IMG/VR virus record: IMGVR_UViG_3300027747_004207
Coordinates: 1-43,006 of that record
Strand: one strand, 5' to 3'
From: a virus
DNA length: 43,006 nt
In this document: positions 28,101 through 36,500 of the stretch, one piece after another
Position numbering within the stretch: position 1 is the stretch's first letter
How the letters are laid out: each line of letters opens with the position of its first letter
Made by a program: the position numbers and the translations under genes
Notes under the pieces: model-generated
The model's database searches: none
What the model saw: the letters and a program-made list of their open reading frames with translations, nothing else
Told to the model about the DNA's origin: nothing

Positions 28101-31100
28101 CGATCACAAGATCTCTAGCATTAACTGGCAATCGGTTTTGATCAATTATCAGGTTCTCGGGATTCTGGAACTGTATGCTGTCAATCACTGCACCTGCACG
28201 AGTGGCTTCCAGGCGTGTGGCCACAGGATTGAGATTGATCACACTGCCGGTGGCCCAGCCTTGGTTGGCCCAGTACAAAAATTCCCGGGCCATTTGCTGC
28301 CAGTCTAGGGTATAACCATTTTCTCTAGTGGTGAATGCCAGGCCTTGTGAGGTCAAATACTCGCCATAGCACAACAAGAAATCCACCACAGCAGTTTGAT
28401 TTGCAAAATTGAATCCATAGGGAACCTGAACTATGTTGTCATAGTATTGCCGTGGCACACGAACTGTGCTGCCACCGGCACTGATGGTTTGTAACTGCCC
28501 ATTACTGCGGCTGGCAAAGATATTGAAATAAGGATCAGCGGTGCTGTAACCCAAAACAGCATAGCCAGTGTCGGTGCTCTGCACAATCACGGCACTGTAG
28601 TTGACATAAGCAAACGGTACATTTTTGTACAAGCTGAGATTGTAGCTTTCGTCGGGCAACAACAAACTGCTGTTTTGACTGTCGGGGCTGGACCTTTCAG
28701 CATACACCTTCATGTACTGTTTGTCCGAGAAGGCAGCCATTCTGTAACACAGTCTCACATCCAGGCTGGCCAACTGAGCTTGCAGTGCCGTGGTGCTGTT
28801 GATGCCCAACTGTTGATTGTAGTCCACAATCCAGTTGATGTAGCTGGCCTTGCTGACGCCGTTGCCATACACTTCAACGCCATTGGCATCCAGTCGGTAT
28901 CTGCCATTGTACAAATACTGACCAAGGTCTGTGTCGTAACGATACAGGTCACGATCAGCAAACAGCGAGAAGAATTCAGCCGGGCGAGTGAGTGCCAGCA
29001 AACGCATGACAGCAAATGGATAGCTGGAACTGGTCCACCATGAGGCCTCCACAGGGCCGCCATCGCCCACAACCCAACTCTTGCGCCACACATTGGGATC
29101 ATACTGTCCCACCACTGAGTCCAGGGGCGGCAACAGCTCTCCTTCCGACCCCACGGGAATATAATACTGCAGGTTGGGTCGAACATATTCGGGACGAATA
29201 TAAAAACCCTTGGGATCGGCCACAACGCCCTGGGCCAGGTCGTCCCACAACACCAAGTTGTCCGAGGTGTAAGGTGACGGACCATAACGATCTTGCCACC
29301 AATCAGGACGTTCACTGAATCCCAGCATTTCCCAAGGAGTGAGATTGGGACTCAAGGTGTCATAAAAATATCTATAGATGCCACGCCATGCGCCCAGCAA
29401 AGGCTGGTTGGTGAGTCGGTCACCTGCGGCACTGTAGTTGTAGGTGAAAGCATTTGTGGACACGTAGTCCTGACTCTTGTAGTCCAGCTTGTTCCAACCC
29501 ACCCAGGTCAAGAAACTTTCAGACAGTATGCCAGTTATTTCAGCTGAGGTATAGTCAGTGGCACGAAAGTATCCAGGCAGAACTTCACTGACAGTGAGAG
29601 GTACCGGGTTGTTGTGAGTTTTCAAATTGTTGTAAATTCTCAACTCAAATTCCAGCAACACTTGATCTCGTATATCACCAAATGCCACAGTGATGGATCC
29701 GTCATGACCTTGAATCACTGGTGTGGGATTCACATAGTTGGGATCCACAAAAATTCTTGGACGCCAAGCTGGATACAAGCCCAGCTTGGTGGGAGTGTTG
29801 GGCACATAGTTGCCAGCTGTGTTAGCATATTCTCTGATGCTGACCACATCGCCCACATTCAACGGAGTCAAGATAGTGAGTCGAGGACCATCTTGGGCTA
29901 CCACATACTCGGTGTTGATGGCCAACATGCGATCATTTACCCACACCAACAAGGCACGATAATTGGCTGTGTCAAAGTCATAAGTTTGAACCGTATCAAA
30001 GGTGGCAGTTGATATAGCGGTAACAGTATATTTGTTTGTGGTTGACCTCACACCAGCAGGCAACATGTCACTCCAGTAAAAAGAGTTTGTGTCATTTTTG
30101 CCTGTGCCAAGATCAATAATTACAGCATCTAATATGTCACTGGGGGTGTCATTGATCCATTCACCTGATACCACAGCCTGCAGCATGCGAGATTTGAATT
30201 TGGTATACTCGCGATCGTTGAATGCCACGGACTTGAATATGTCATAGGCCTGGTCGCGCATGAAGAAACCGGCCAAGGTTGCAGGCGAACTCTGCTGCAG
30301 AATTTGCAGGCCATACGGAACAATATTGCCCAGGTCACGAGAGTTGTTGGCACCATTGATGGGCCCAGTTAGTCCCAACAAATTCTCACCAATGGTTTCA
30401 TAGTGGCTGCGAGCTGTGCCCAGAGTAAACACCGAACTGTTGGCGTTGAACGGATTGTTTTCGATGTTGATTGGAACTTGATAGAATCCCTGAGCACTGA
30501 CTTGATCACTGAGTACATCAACTTCAATCACAGCGCCCAGTGCGTACACTTGATTCAACACAATTGTGGTTGTGTTGGCTGTGGTGGTCACAGTATAACG
30601 ATCAGGAGACTGAAATTGAGAACCCACGTACAACAACACCGCAGGTATGACAGAATTTTCAGCTATCTTGACATCCAGTCTAAGTGGTGTGCCATCGTAA
30701 GCAAATTGAAATTGTTGACGAACCTGGCTCTTGGTCACAGCCAGTTGCCACCCTGTCAGTCGTTTGAACTCCACACGATTGGAGTATTGTCTTGCAAATC
30801 CTGTGCTGATGTTTTGGGTGACGCCGGCGCTGTTGCTCACATACACAAAGGTGTCAGTATAGAGATTGTTGTCAAACACAATGTCGCCAATGTTGCTGAG
30901 GCTGAGGTATCTCAAAGGAAATCCCAGCACAGTGTCGGCTGCACCTGATCCCACTGCATAACTGAACAGTTTGGTTCCTGTGAATGTATTACTGAAATAT
31001 TTCTCCCGATTGGACAGGCTCACACCTGTGCTGTCGTACACATCAAACAAGGGCGCTTGATTCACAGAGATTTTTTGTTGTGCCTGAATCCAATCAACTC

Positions 31101-33540
31101 CGTCGAAGTAAAATGTCTTTCCTTGTAGTGTAACCCCGGTCAAACACACCACTGTTTGATTTATCAGCACATCAGCATCGTCAGCAGGAACCAGACTAAT
31201 GACGGGTTGTGTAATAACAGGATCTTCAGTGTCAGGTGAAATAAAAGTAACTTGATAAATTTTGCGGCGTACCTGTGGATCAAGGTCTGCAGCAAAAACT
31301 ACTCGTGTACCAGATCGAAATTCATATCCGTCAACCCCGTACCCAGTGGTACCATTGATTTTGCTGAATGCATCTTTTGATGTAAAATCAATAACATCAA
31401 TAGGCTGCTTGGCTTGAGTGCCAGAATTAAAAAGTTTCAACCCGCCACGAAATTCCAAAACGGGTCGACGAGCACGATAAGTGTTGTCCAGTGACGCTAC
31501 CTGGTTATTGTACTCAGCGGTGGCCGAAATCACATCGGTATGAAACCATCGATTGCTGCGACTCCAGGCATTGAGATCCGGGCTAGCACGATTGATTGTA
31601 ATATAATCAGTGACCAGGGGTTGATTGAGATTGGCATCAAAATTTCCATCATCAAAGCCTATGGTGTCAAAAGGTATCGTGAGATCGTTAGTGTACGTTT
31701 CCGGAGTAACATAGTTAGGCACTGGCAATAGTTGAATAGCAGTACCTACACCTTCCACATAGTACTGTTGATTTTGATAACTAGCCGGAACAACATTTCC
31801 ACGAAATTGGACTTTAAGCCCATTGGTAAATTTTACTCCATTGGGACTGGTATATTGAGACTTGCCAACAATTTCTTCAATGTATAATGTGGTTGACCCA
31901 GTGGAATCAACCAATCGCAATTGTCCCACGATCCCGGGATCAGTTCCATCTTGGTAGTACAGGATGTTTTGAATTGCTGTGAGCAACGGAATCTGTTCAA
32001 TAGATCCAGATGCATTGCGATACCATTCAGTCTTGGAATATTCAGCACCATATGCCACAGGGAATTTTTGCAACGTATCAATGAATTGTACGCTGTTTAA
32101 CTGTAGGTAGATGTCGCCGCCCGCCGAAGTAACATAGCGAATCTGCCACACACTTGTTCTTAAATTTTGATTTACAATAGGTGTAACTTGTGAATACAAC
32201 GTGGTATCAAATGAACCTGCCTGACCAGACATTGCATTGCCGGACAAAGGATCAAATTGAGTGGTAATTTCCCATCCACCAGAATCAGAAGAATCCAAAA
32301 ACACAATAGTACGACCATCAAAGCTAGTGACACCATCGAGGCCGCCATGCTCGGCCAAGAATGGTACCAAGAATTCGTTGTTGATTTGATTGAATTTCAA
32401 ATTGGTCACAAAGTCAACTGGCACTGGCGTGGGCGAATTGCCGATGTAGGACAAACTATAGTAGAAATTCTGTGCAGTGCTGTATGGTACTGAAAAATTT
32501 ACCACGCCTAAATCTTCGCCGTTGTTGGCAACGCCAAAAACATTTCGACTGGAAATGTTGGGTGCCCAGGGCAAAGTACCCGACACCCCAGGTGCTGCTT
32601 GAATCCAGAATCCTGGACCTGTGCCAGGCGTGCCGTTCACAATGTTGATCTGGCCCTGCATGTTGAATTGATTCTGACAGGCATAATACAGGGTGTCAGG
32701 TGCATCTTGTGGCACCACAAAAGTTATAGAACCTGTAACAGACCCATTTCTATCAACCCCAAAATCGTACGCATCTTCAGTGCCTTGACTGGGCTGTGTT
32801 TTGATCCAGAATGGAAACACACCAGTCATGACCAGATCAAACACATAAGTGTTTCCCCGGGCTAGAGTCAAGGTAGGATTGGGTTCATAGTCAATGAGAT
32901 AGGCACTGGTACCGTTATTGCCCACACGAAAATTCACAATCTCTTTGGCATTTTGTGCCACTTGGAATGTGTAGTTGCCGCCTCTCAAGAGTGGGATAAC
33001 AGGGTTATCGCCTGGATAATTACCAATCTCGCTTTCCACAGTATATACACCATTAGCGCGAGTGATCACAAAGCTGTTGGTAATGGGAACTTGTCCGGCA
33101 TACACATCCACAGCATCAGGACCTCCAGGCAACCAGTAGTACTGACTGAAGTTTACCAGCTTGTCAAAATCCACAAAAGGATCCCAGGTGTAGTAATCAC
33201 TGGTGTATAGACGATTGCTATTGTTTGTGTCGGCACCTTGCAATGCCAAAGCATTGCCAATACCGGGGTAGGTAATGGTGTCTTGAATTCTATTGGTATC
33301 AGGTTCCAGTATGACCACACCAGGTTCCAGCTGATAGTCAGTGCGCTCTGCTGTGGGTTCTATCACATAGCGATCAGTGGCATCAACACCAGGACCCACA
33401 CGACGCCCCACATAACCCTGTGTTTTTTTGAACTTGGGCTCTTGTACCAACTGGTCTAGAGTAGCCGACAACACCTGCCGATTGGTAGGTGTTTGAAATA
33501 TCTCCGGGAGGAAATCTACGGTTCTCACACGATCAACCAT
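19105..33540 (-). CDS. Giant virion (probable baseplate wedge/tail) protein, 4811 aa
   Basis: This one frame covers a third of the window. It follows gp25 and gp6 genes, in the place where T4 has gene 7, but is over four times longer than T4 gp7 (1032 aa). I see the following: an N-terminal FLPEIFQTPTNRQVLSATLD; a cupredoxin-like fold near residues 228-300 (TLYYACQNQFNMQGQINIV); a long middle segment with YYWLPGG- and WWQDRYGPSPY-type stretches; seven FG-GAP-like repeats at about 2309, 2363, 2419, 2609, 2734, 2952 and 3040; two CBM5/12-like W-Y-G-W motifs near 1893 and 3847; a GSGYTEPPVITVTG stretch near 3765; and many short beta modules, five of them near the C-terminus. The start ATG 33540 overlaps the gp6 stop as TAATG. 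No protease or lysozyme motif was noticed. Confidence 0.85.
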   Translation of the reverse strand: MVDRVRTVDFLPEIFQTPTNRQVLSATLDQLVQEPKFKKTQGYVGRRVGPGVDATDRYVIEPTAERTDYQLEPGVVILEPDTNRIQDTITYPGIGNALALQGADTNNSNRLYTSDYYTWDPFVDFDKLVNFSQYYWLPGGPDAVDVYAGQVPITNSFVITRANGVYTVESEIGNYPGDNPVIPLLRGGNYTFQVAQNAKEIVNFRVGNNGTSAYLIDYEPNPTLTLARGNTYVFDLVMTGVFPFWIKTQPSQGTEDAYDFGVDRNGSVTGSITFVVPQDAPDTLYYACQNQFNMQGQINIVNGTPGTGPGFWIQAAPGVSGTLPWAPNISSRNVFGVANNGEDLGVVNFSVPYSTAQNFYYSLSYIGNSPTPVPVDFVTNLKFNQINNEFLVPFLAEHGGLDGVTSFDGRTIVFLDSSDSGGWEITTQFDPLSGNAMSGQAGSFDTTLYSQVTPIVNQNLRTSVWQIRYVTSAGGDIYLQLNSVQFIDTLQKFPVAYGAEYSKTEWYRNASGSIEQIPLLTAIQNILYYQDGTDPGIVGQLRLVDSTGSTTLYIEEIVGKSQYTSPNGVKFTNGLKVQFRGNVVPASYQNQQYYVEGVGTAIQLLPVPNYVTPETYTNDLTIPFDTIGFDDGNFDANLNQPLVTDYITINRASPDLNAWSRSNRWFHTDVISATAEYNNQVASLDNTYRARRPVLEFRGGLKLFNSGTQAKQPIDVIDFTSKDAFSKINGTTGYGVDGYEFRSGTRVVFAADLDPQVRRKIYQVTFISPDTEDPVITQPVISLVPADDADVLINQTVVCLTGVTLQGKTFYFDGVDWIQAQQKISVNQAPLFDVYDSTGVSLSNREKYFSNTFTGTKLFSYAVGSGAADTVLGFPLRYLSLSNIGDIVFDNNLYTDTFVYVSNSAGVTQNISTGFARQYSNRVEFKRLTGWQLAVTKSQVRQQFQFAYDGTPLRLDVKIAENSVIPAVLLYVGSQFQSPDRYTVTTTANTTTIVLNQVYALGAVIEVDVLSDQVSAQGFYQVPINIENNPFNANSSVFTLGTARSHYETIGENLLGLTGPINGANNSRDLGNIVPYGLQILQQSSPATLAGFFMRDQAYDIFKSVAFNDREYTKFKSRMLQAVVSGEWINDTPSDILDAVIIDLGTGKNDTNSFYWSDMLPAGVRSTTNKYTVTAISTATFDTVQTYDFDTANYRALLVWVNDRMLAINTEYVVAQDGPRLTILTPLNVGDVVSIREYANTAGNYVPNTPTKLGLYPAWRPRIFVDPNYVNPTPVIQGHDGSITVAFGDIRDQVLLEFELRIYNNLKTHNNPVPLTVSEVLPGYFRATDYTSAEITGILSESFLTWVGWNKLDYKSQDYVSTNAFTYNYSAAGDRLTNQPLLGAWRGIYRYFYDTLSPNLTPWEMLGFSERPDWWQDRYGPSPYTSDNLVLWDDLAQGVVADPKGFYIRPEYVRPNLQYYIPVGSEGELLPPLDSVVGQYDPNVWRKSWVVGDGGPVEASWWTSSSYPFAVMRLLALTRPAEFFSLFADRDLYRYDTDLGQYLYNGRYRLDANGVEVYGNGVSKASYINWIVDYNQQLGINSTTALQAQLASLDVRLCYRMAAFSDKQYMKVYAERSSPDSQNSSLLLPDESYNLSLYKNVPFAYVNYSAVIVQSTDTGYAVLGYSTADPYFNIFASRSNGQLQTISAGGSTVRVPRQYYDNIVQVPYGFNFANQTAVVDFLLCYGEYLTSQGLAFTTRENGYTLDWQQMAREFLYWANQGWATGSVINLNPVATRLEATRAGAVIDSIQFQNPENLIIDQNRLPVNARDLVIERLGNFFSITSTTSSSIAYIQLRFTNYEHLVVLDNVSIFNDLIYNPTTGARQSRINLVASTTTDWNGTLDAQGFVLNQDNVKPWQPNRRYPRGEIVLYKNNYWSAQAIVQPKLEFDYNDWFKSDYARIQRGLLPNIANKADQLANSYDTQRANLESDNDLLSYGLIGFRPRQYMTALNLDDVSQVNLYQEFIADKGTMRAADIFTGADLGKETAQYDIYENWAVKRGTYGANANRSFFELRLNAADLQSDPATVQVIEPGESSLANQTVFLSDVWRQSFKLANTNILPTTYTQVTDTALPSAGYVNINDADITMFSLDDPTNLSQNIGRIGIGTRIWVAKVNSYDWDIYRANKTPGFISALSDNLNGTSQVAFTQAHGLERGDLLVIKYFDPAINGVYRVLNVDASAPNVLTIAYNFGRSKQHMIEGQGIGFFLQTMRVKQASDIAALPYATELTSGARAWVDNDGNGHWQVLEKQQPFSTGTNLITGTVSENTNFGMSVAQAYNNGGALIGAPGFNNSCGAVYGYGGNRETAYIQTAILELTAPATVNYGAAVDFGHQTWAVAGAPASASGMGYATVIKFSRISDSYTITQLLTPPDGDFSIRGFGTAVAISSDERWLYVSAPGANRVYAYGRVDVEDQSITYTTTGAESYNYAAAIVIDQPEQLIVSINDKIYDNITDYVVNISTGEVEFLITPPPLQLLKIVRRTEKSSIGNGSTTTFSFRPYLYTITDIESFLLSVNGVLQRPGMDYTVDSELNVVFFSAPATNASITATVGSYFQYMNSITVPGLNADAEFGQSLSVTTDGRQVVIGAPGSTVGLIKSGSTHVFDRYVTRYQVTDVDQTTYAIPVTWRAPVAVLLNNRYLTNSASYINGEFSVVGNNIVLSNAVSVTVGDTIDIESNQFSLVETFAAHTQFDEASYGAAVDMCPYNCSIYVGAPTDGSVLVQAGSVERRVNQSRVYGVTVSQVANPTLVAGDVVRINNYPVAVPVAPNTNIAGLINAINKSGIPNVVATPTRNVEFTADGITQTFDVGNIYSAAASYTPVVYVGQSLQINNTDYVYNNTTQQIVFSAPPSANQRITVVSGRMTLSVKNSAAAESFNKITVLPGVSGTAFEDLGFVTFVYTQTITSPLPVAYAEFGSAVAVNTTALTLVVGAPRGNVYEPVDFDSGDTYFDEHSTTYFTPIEGSGVVYTYDYLPSAADSAADPGMFVFGQQIYTSDLADQDKFGTAVNYVTGRLLVGTPGNDPGQEPVNYGTVSVFNNTTSTPAWTVKHQQQPVVDVALLNSVFMYNKLASTVTSYLDFFNPLQGKILGVAQQNIDYTGAVDPARYNQGSVHNIGAAWSMDHVGEIWWDTNNVRFIDPNQDDIVYASRRWGQLFPGSRVDIYQWIESTQPPANYTGPGTPFSLVSYTTRAEIGSNGVIATFYYFWVRDISTVNTVAGKRLSTSAIASYIENPRGSGIAYMAPLNASTVAIYNVLDLISATETILHIEYDREANDANVHVEYELIAQGREDSFISTNLYLKLQDSFCGVNSSGAPVPDTTLSPAERYGVEFRPRQSMFVDRFAALKNYLGRANSVLKNYPITEIRKFDLLNSREPEPSSSSGAWNQRVADLTELSYQNLALVPVGYRYLVATDADNNGLWTIYQVTAGPTENRLVLTRVQNYDTTLYWNYINWYRPGYNSTVNPVAEVANYAALATVSVPVGASVRVTANSQGKFEIYQRTDTGWDRVGLQDGTIEFSQELWDYGVGRFGFDAEVFDAQYFDQEPVIETRRIIQAINQELFVDDLLIERNRALMLVFDFVLSEFSAPEWLVKTSLIDVNHRIRTLEPYQIYRQDNQTFVLDYLQEVKPYHVQVREFSLAYNGQDAYAGNISDFDVPAYYNNNLTIPQYVSPILLPYTASTATGTGTPSDISDTSSSATLWSQTPWDQWYNNYLLSIQSVAITNGGSGYTEPPVITVTGDCVTPAEMTATLDSAGHVIGIVVTNPGAGYRTTAVIAFSGGNGRGASASAVMGNDLVRSFRTTIRYDRYQYQTTIVDWESGVTYNAGTQVRYANRVWAAIGTVESDSFDPTYWLIVDPVTLSGVDRTMGLYVPTVNQPGLSLPLLIDGVEYPGVQVQGVNFGIRPGFDAGSTENMLFDVSTSKDTVYRNLVKADQPTTVPWSLLSISSSIFKQWARENINSSNWLSNNTINPDIAFDNFLNREFPNWQTQEYVKINRNNHAQSATYKEPIEPQHWVNDRWIDGIGFDSVPFVNLSYDPDGTPTFYQGLLDARYQSSYLDLYLGTRPTDVNVEGGAYIDTYSSHAPEELIPGSEFDTLDMRVYTTPGADWSGRGHGFQIASDQFVIETGDNVLSFADLLSYPAQVLVFNVTAGLGLNLNHDYLVDWAAQQITLLNGAVPGDTVAIQVYELGGGNQRFRQTYMGSEIGDTVTIPVQYSLIQNLVIFVNGEIFTEYEYAQGQANTTKVIFNSPGLASDDFVLIVANGPTTINGTSVDYNWSTPQTQQFVSAGELSYVLTNSLIYSNPDEAVITVNGCRARSSAGVAYLADGSVGYQLPTRIGVSQGAIPDVDVRVYVNDIPQVLNLDYGIEPWDGETPKEVIFVNPPAAGERVKIYVITGAQAYITGRQLNFNPAGGLMPIIGDVVAVTTWNDTRQQGLLTQVYVGPAVLNEVNQEAYDTTKFDTGTVDNDPGSFDYAESEIIIANHLRLDKPMTNPDRLWVTLNGLRLYPGQDFRLIGQEIVLTSGKLLKATDVIVISEFTNSVVPAAAAFRIFQDMRGVQETYRITADTTTNLTQALAATDDVIHVQDVGALHRPNLSDISNTWGVITINGERIMYREQDVEANTVSSLLRGTAGTGAADHAAGSAVYDMSRGNRLSAQYQDRVLSNITNPLESGVNLGDGVTRTFVAETIDLSQHDSTSLADAVEVYVGGTRLLTGFEVVGEDPVTVEFDTAPPLGVEVAILVRQGVTWYAPGPGTASNGVALQDTNTPAARFLCGN
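24310..26625 (-). other. Domain: seven FG-GAP-like repeats inside the giant protein
   Basis: Seven units with an FG-x-(A/S)-(V/L) start and a GAP-type turn are visible: FGMSV...IGAPG, YGAAV...AGAPA, FGTAV...VSAPG, FGQSL...IGAPG, YGAAV...VGAPT, FGSAV...VGAPR and FGTAV...VGTPG. They correspond to residues about 2308-3080. Seven is the number in integrin-alpha-like beta-propellers. The first three blades are about 55 residues apart; later ones are separated by inserted beta modules. I see no DxDxDG calcium loop in the blades. Confidence 0.65.
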
Positions 33541-36500
33541 TATATCACCCCACTACCCGGTGCTGTACGAATGTTGGTGGCAGTCAAGGCATCAATCACT
33601 TGTATGTTGTTCACAGTAGCAGCATTCACAAATATTTCATTGGGTGCAGAACGAATTTCATAAAGATCACCAAAACTCTTGCCCGAGTCCAGGGGGACCA
33701 ACACCACTGAACTCACCAATGTACCAATTTGACTGTGCAGGTATGCGGCCAGCTCTGAAAAATAAAATGTGTTGCCAAAGTCCCAATTTTCAATAGAAAA
33801 GTAAGCATCAATGTTGGCCACCACTGCAGTTCTCACTTCACTGTCGCTGGCAGTGGAGTTGGCGGCCTTGATCACTTTGATTGTGGCTCTCAGGGCTGGT
33901 GCTGCCTTGGCACCAAACAAGGGTTTGAATACCACAGAGTTCATGATCATGTTGTCAGAAATCATTTTGTAATCTTGTAATCCGCTGTAGGCGGTGGTCA
34001 GCTGATCAATGGTGGGACGCTCGGGCTCGGGTATGGTTCCAGTACTGTCTATGATGTAGTTACGATAGGCAGTGTAGTATTCGGCTGTAACCAAGTACAA
34101 ATCAATGATGTTGGAGGATCCAGGATCAATACGATTGGTGAGAGGACTGTTGTGACGATACTGGAAATAGAGATCCTGTCGACCGGTTTTTACCGCATAA
34201 GTTTTGTCTTCCACTAGCACTCGATCTCCTGTACCGGTAATTGCCAACACATAAAACACTTGATCTTGATAGGCATAAAACACCTGATCTGGCAAGTACT
34301 CGCCTTTAGCCAATTCAATGTCATACAAAGTGGCATACTTGGCATTGACACGACCCGATTCCACCAACAGGTAGCGTTCCAAGTTATCAAAGTCCACAGT
34401 GCGTTGAAAGAACACCAGCTTGGTATTGGATTCGACCCCAGGCGCAACAATTTCATCAAAAAAGTCAGGATTGTCAGGAACACCATCAAGATCAGAATCT
34501 TGATAGGACACAACCACTTGATAGTCATCCACAAAGCCATCAGGTTGTATGGGTTGATCAATGATTCTCAAGGTCACATCACTGCTCAAGGGTCTGTTGC
34601 TGTCGGGCTGACTGTTGACCTTGAGCACTCGCACAAAATCTCGAATGGTAGTGCCAGTGCGACTGTCAAAAATCTGCTGATCACCATAGAAGAAAAATCT
34701 TGTTTGCAACACACTGCCAAAATAGTAATAAAGTCCACGACTGGTCACTGTGTAGTTGACACCATCTGTGATGAATTGAAGGAACCAGCTGGCGTCTTGG
34801 CCAGTACCTGTGGTGCTTTCGGCCTGGGAGAGATCAAACGGTGCATTTACTGCCAAGTTTGTGGCTGTGATCAAATACCAAGTGGCTGTGAGATTGTTGT
34901 AGCCCAGGCCAAAGTTTCTGTAAAGATTGATCTGAGCTGCTATGCTTTGTCTCAAGTCTGTGGGGAATTCAGTCACAAACACCGGTATCACTTGAGTACA
35001 CACAGCACCCATGGGAACATAATTGTTGAGAGTAACAGGACCGGTGCCGTTGTCAAAGTTGCCAAGTCCTTGATTGGTTCCATCAACATAGATGGCCTGG
35101 GGGCTGGCCCAGATCACCAGCTTTTCGTCGGCTCGGGCAGGCACACCGGCTTGCAAGCGATTGTTAGCATCAAAGAAATAACCAGCAGGAGGTTCAAACT
35201 TGATCAAGGATCCCACTGTGATGTATTGGGAATTGGTAGATGAAAACGCACCAATTGCAACCGGATATCCTGTACTGCCTTGGAAATAGCCTGTGGTTTC
35301 ATTGGCCAAAGTGGTGCTGAGATGCCAGGTCATATTCTGCGCAGTCAACGGCGGACGAGGGTAGTTTGCATAGTAAAATTGCTGAGACGATGGCTGCGAC
35401 AACACCGGTTGCGCTTGATTCACAATCACATTACCGATGTCATTGATGGTCAACCACGAAAACAAAAATGTAGGTAGCACATTCTGTTCATAGAGAGCAC
35501 CGTCGCTGCTGAATGTGTTGGTACTGGAATATTTGCCAGTGTTGTCCACAAGATCAAGATAGCGACTGGTGCCAATTGACGCACGATTCAAGGCCTTGCT
35601 CTTGATGATGGAATTGTAGGCTGTGAACGGAAAGTTGTTGTAGTCCTCACCGTTGACCATGCGATTTTGTGTGTAGTATCTAGCAGGAGCTCGTTGCTTG
35701 ATGGCATCTAGTGTTTCTCTGGGCAAAGCATTGCTGACAGGTTCAGTGATACCGCAAGTAAATGTCAGCGTTTCTAGCTGTCCATTGCGACTGATATAGC
35801 TGATGGGCAGCACCACGCTCTGCATTTCTTCAGGATTGATGATGTACTGCAGGCCGTTGCTGGCGCGAACATAGGCACGGAAGAATCCCACAGGAATTTC
35901 CGAAAACACACCGTCGCCAAAGTCCAGAGTGATTTGATCATTCACGCGACTGGTAACTGAAAAAATCTTTCTCAAATTGGGAGCCAGTTGTTCCGCAGCA
36001 GCAGCATACACACTTTCCACAAACTGCCACTCACTTGCAATGTTGCCCACATTGTCCAATTGGTATAACCAACGATCTTGATTGTTGACGCCTTCGATGT
36101 TGATGTTGACTGAACGATTTGAAATTCTTTCGGCCAAGTTGAAGTCTTGATTTTGCAACACGCCTTGTTTGAACAAAAAGAAGTAGCCGGTATTGGCGCT
36201 GGCAAAGCCCAGCTGATCATTTCGGAACAATACGTTAAATTCGCCATTGGGACGTGGCGAAGGTTCGTACACATAGTCGCGACCCGAAATAGTAGAATTC
36301 ACTGCTTCAAACGGCATGTTAACACCGTCCACTGTGGCACTGTAGGGTATGACCGGTAGATATCCTGGCACTAGGTTAACAGTGTACTCGTCCGTTCTTA
36401 TACCTTGAATTGTGGTTCTATTGCCAGGTCGACCAATGCGTTGCGTATTGACCAAGGCAGAATTGAGAATCACCGAAAACTGTTCTTGCCAGTCAAAGTT

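Noticed and set aside
34260-35243. Long plus-strand open frame (327 codons)
   Set aside because: It lies wholly inside the gp6-like gene on the opposite strand, has no recognisable domain, and its protein is a reverse shadow of a well-supported gene.
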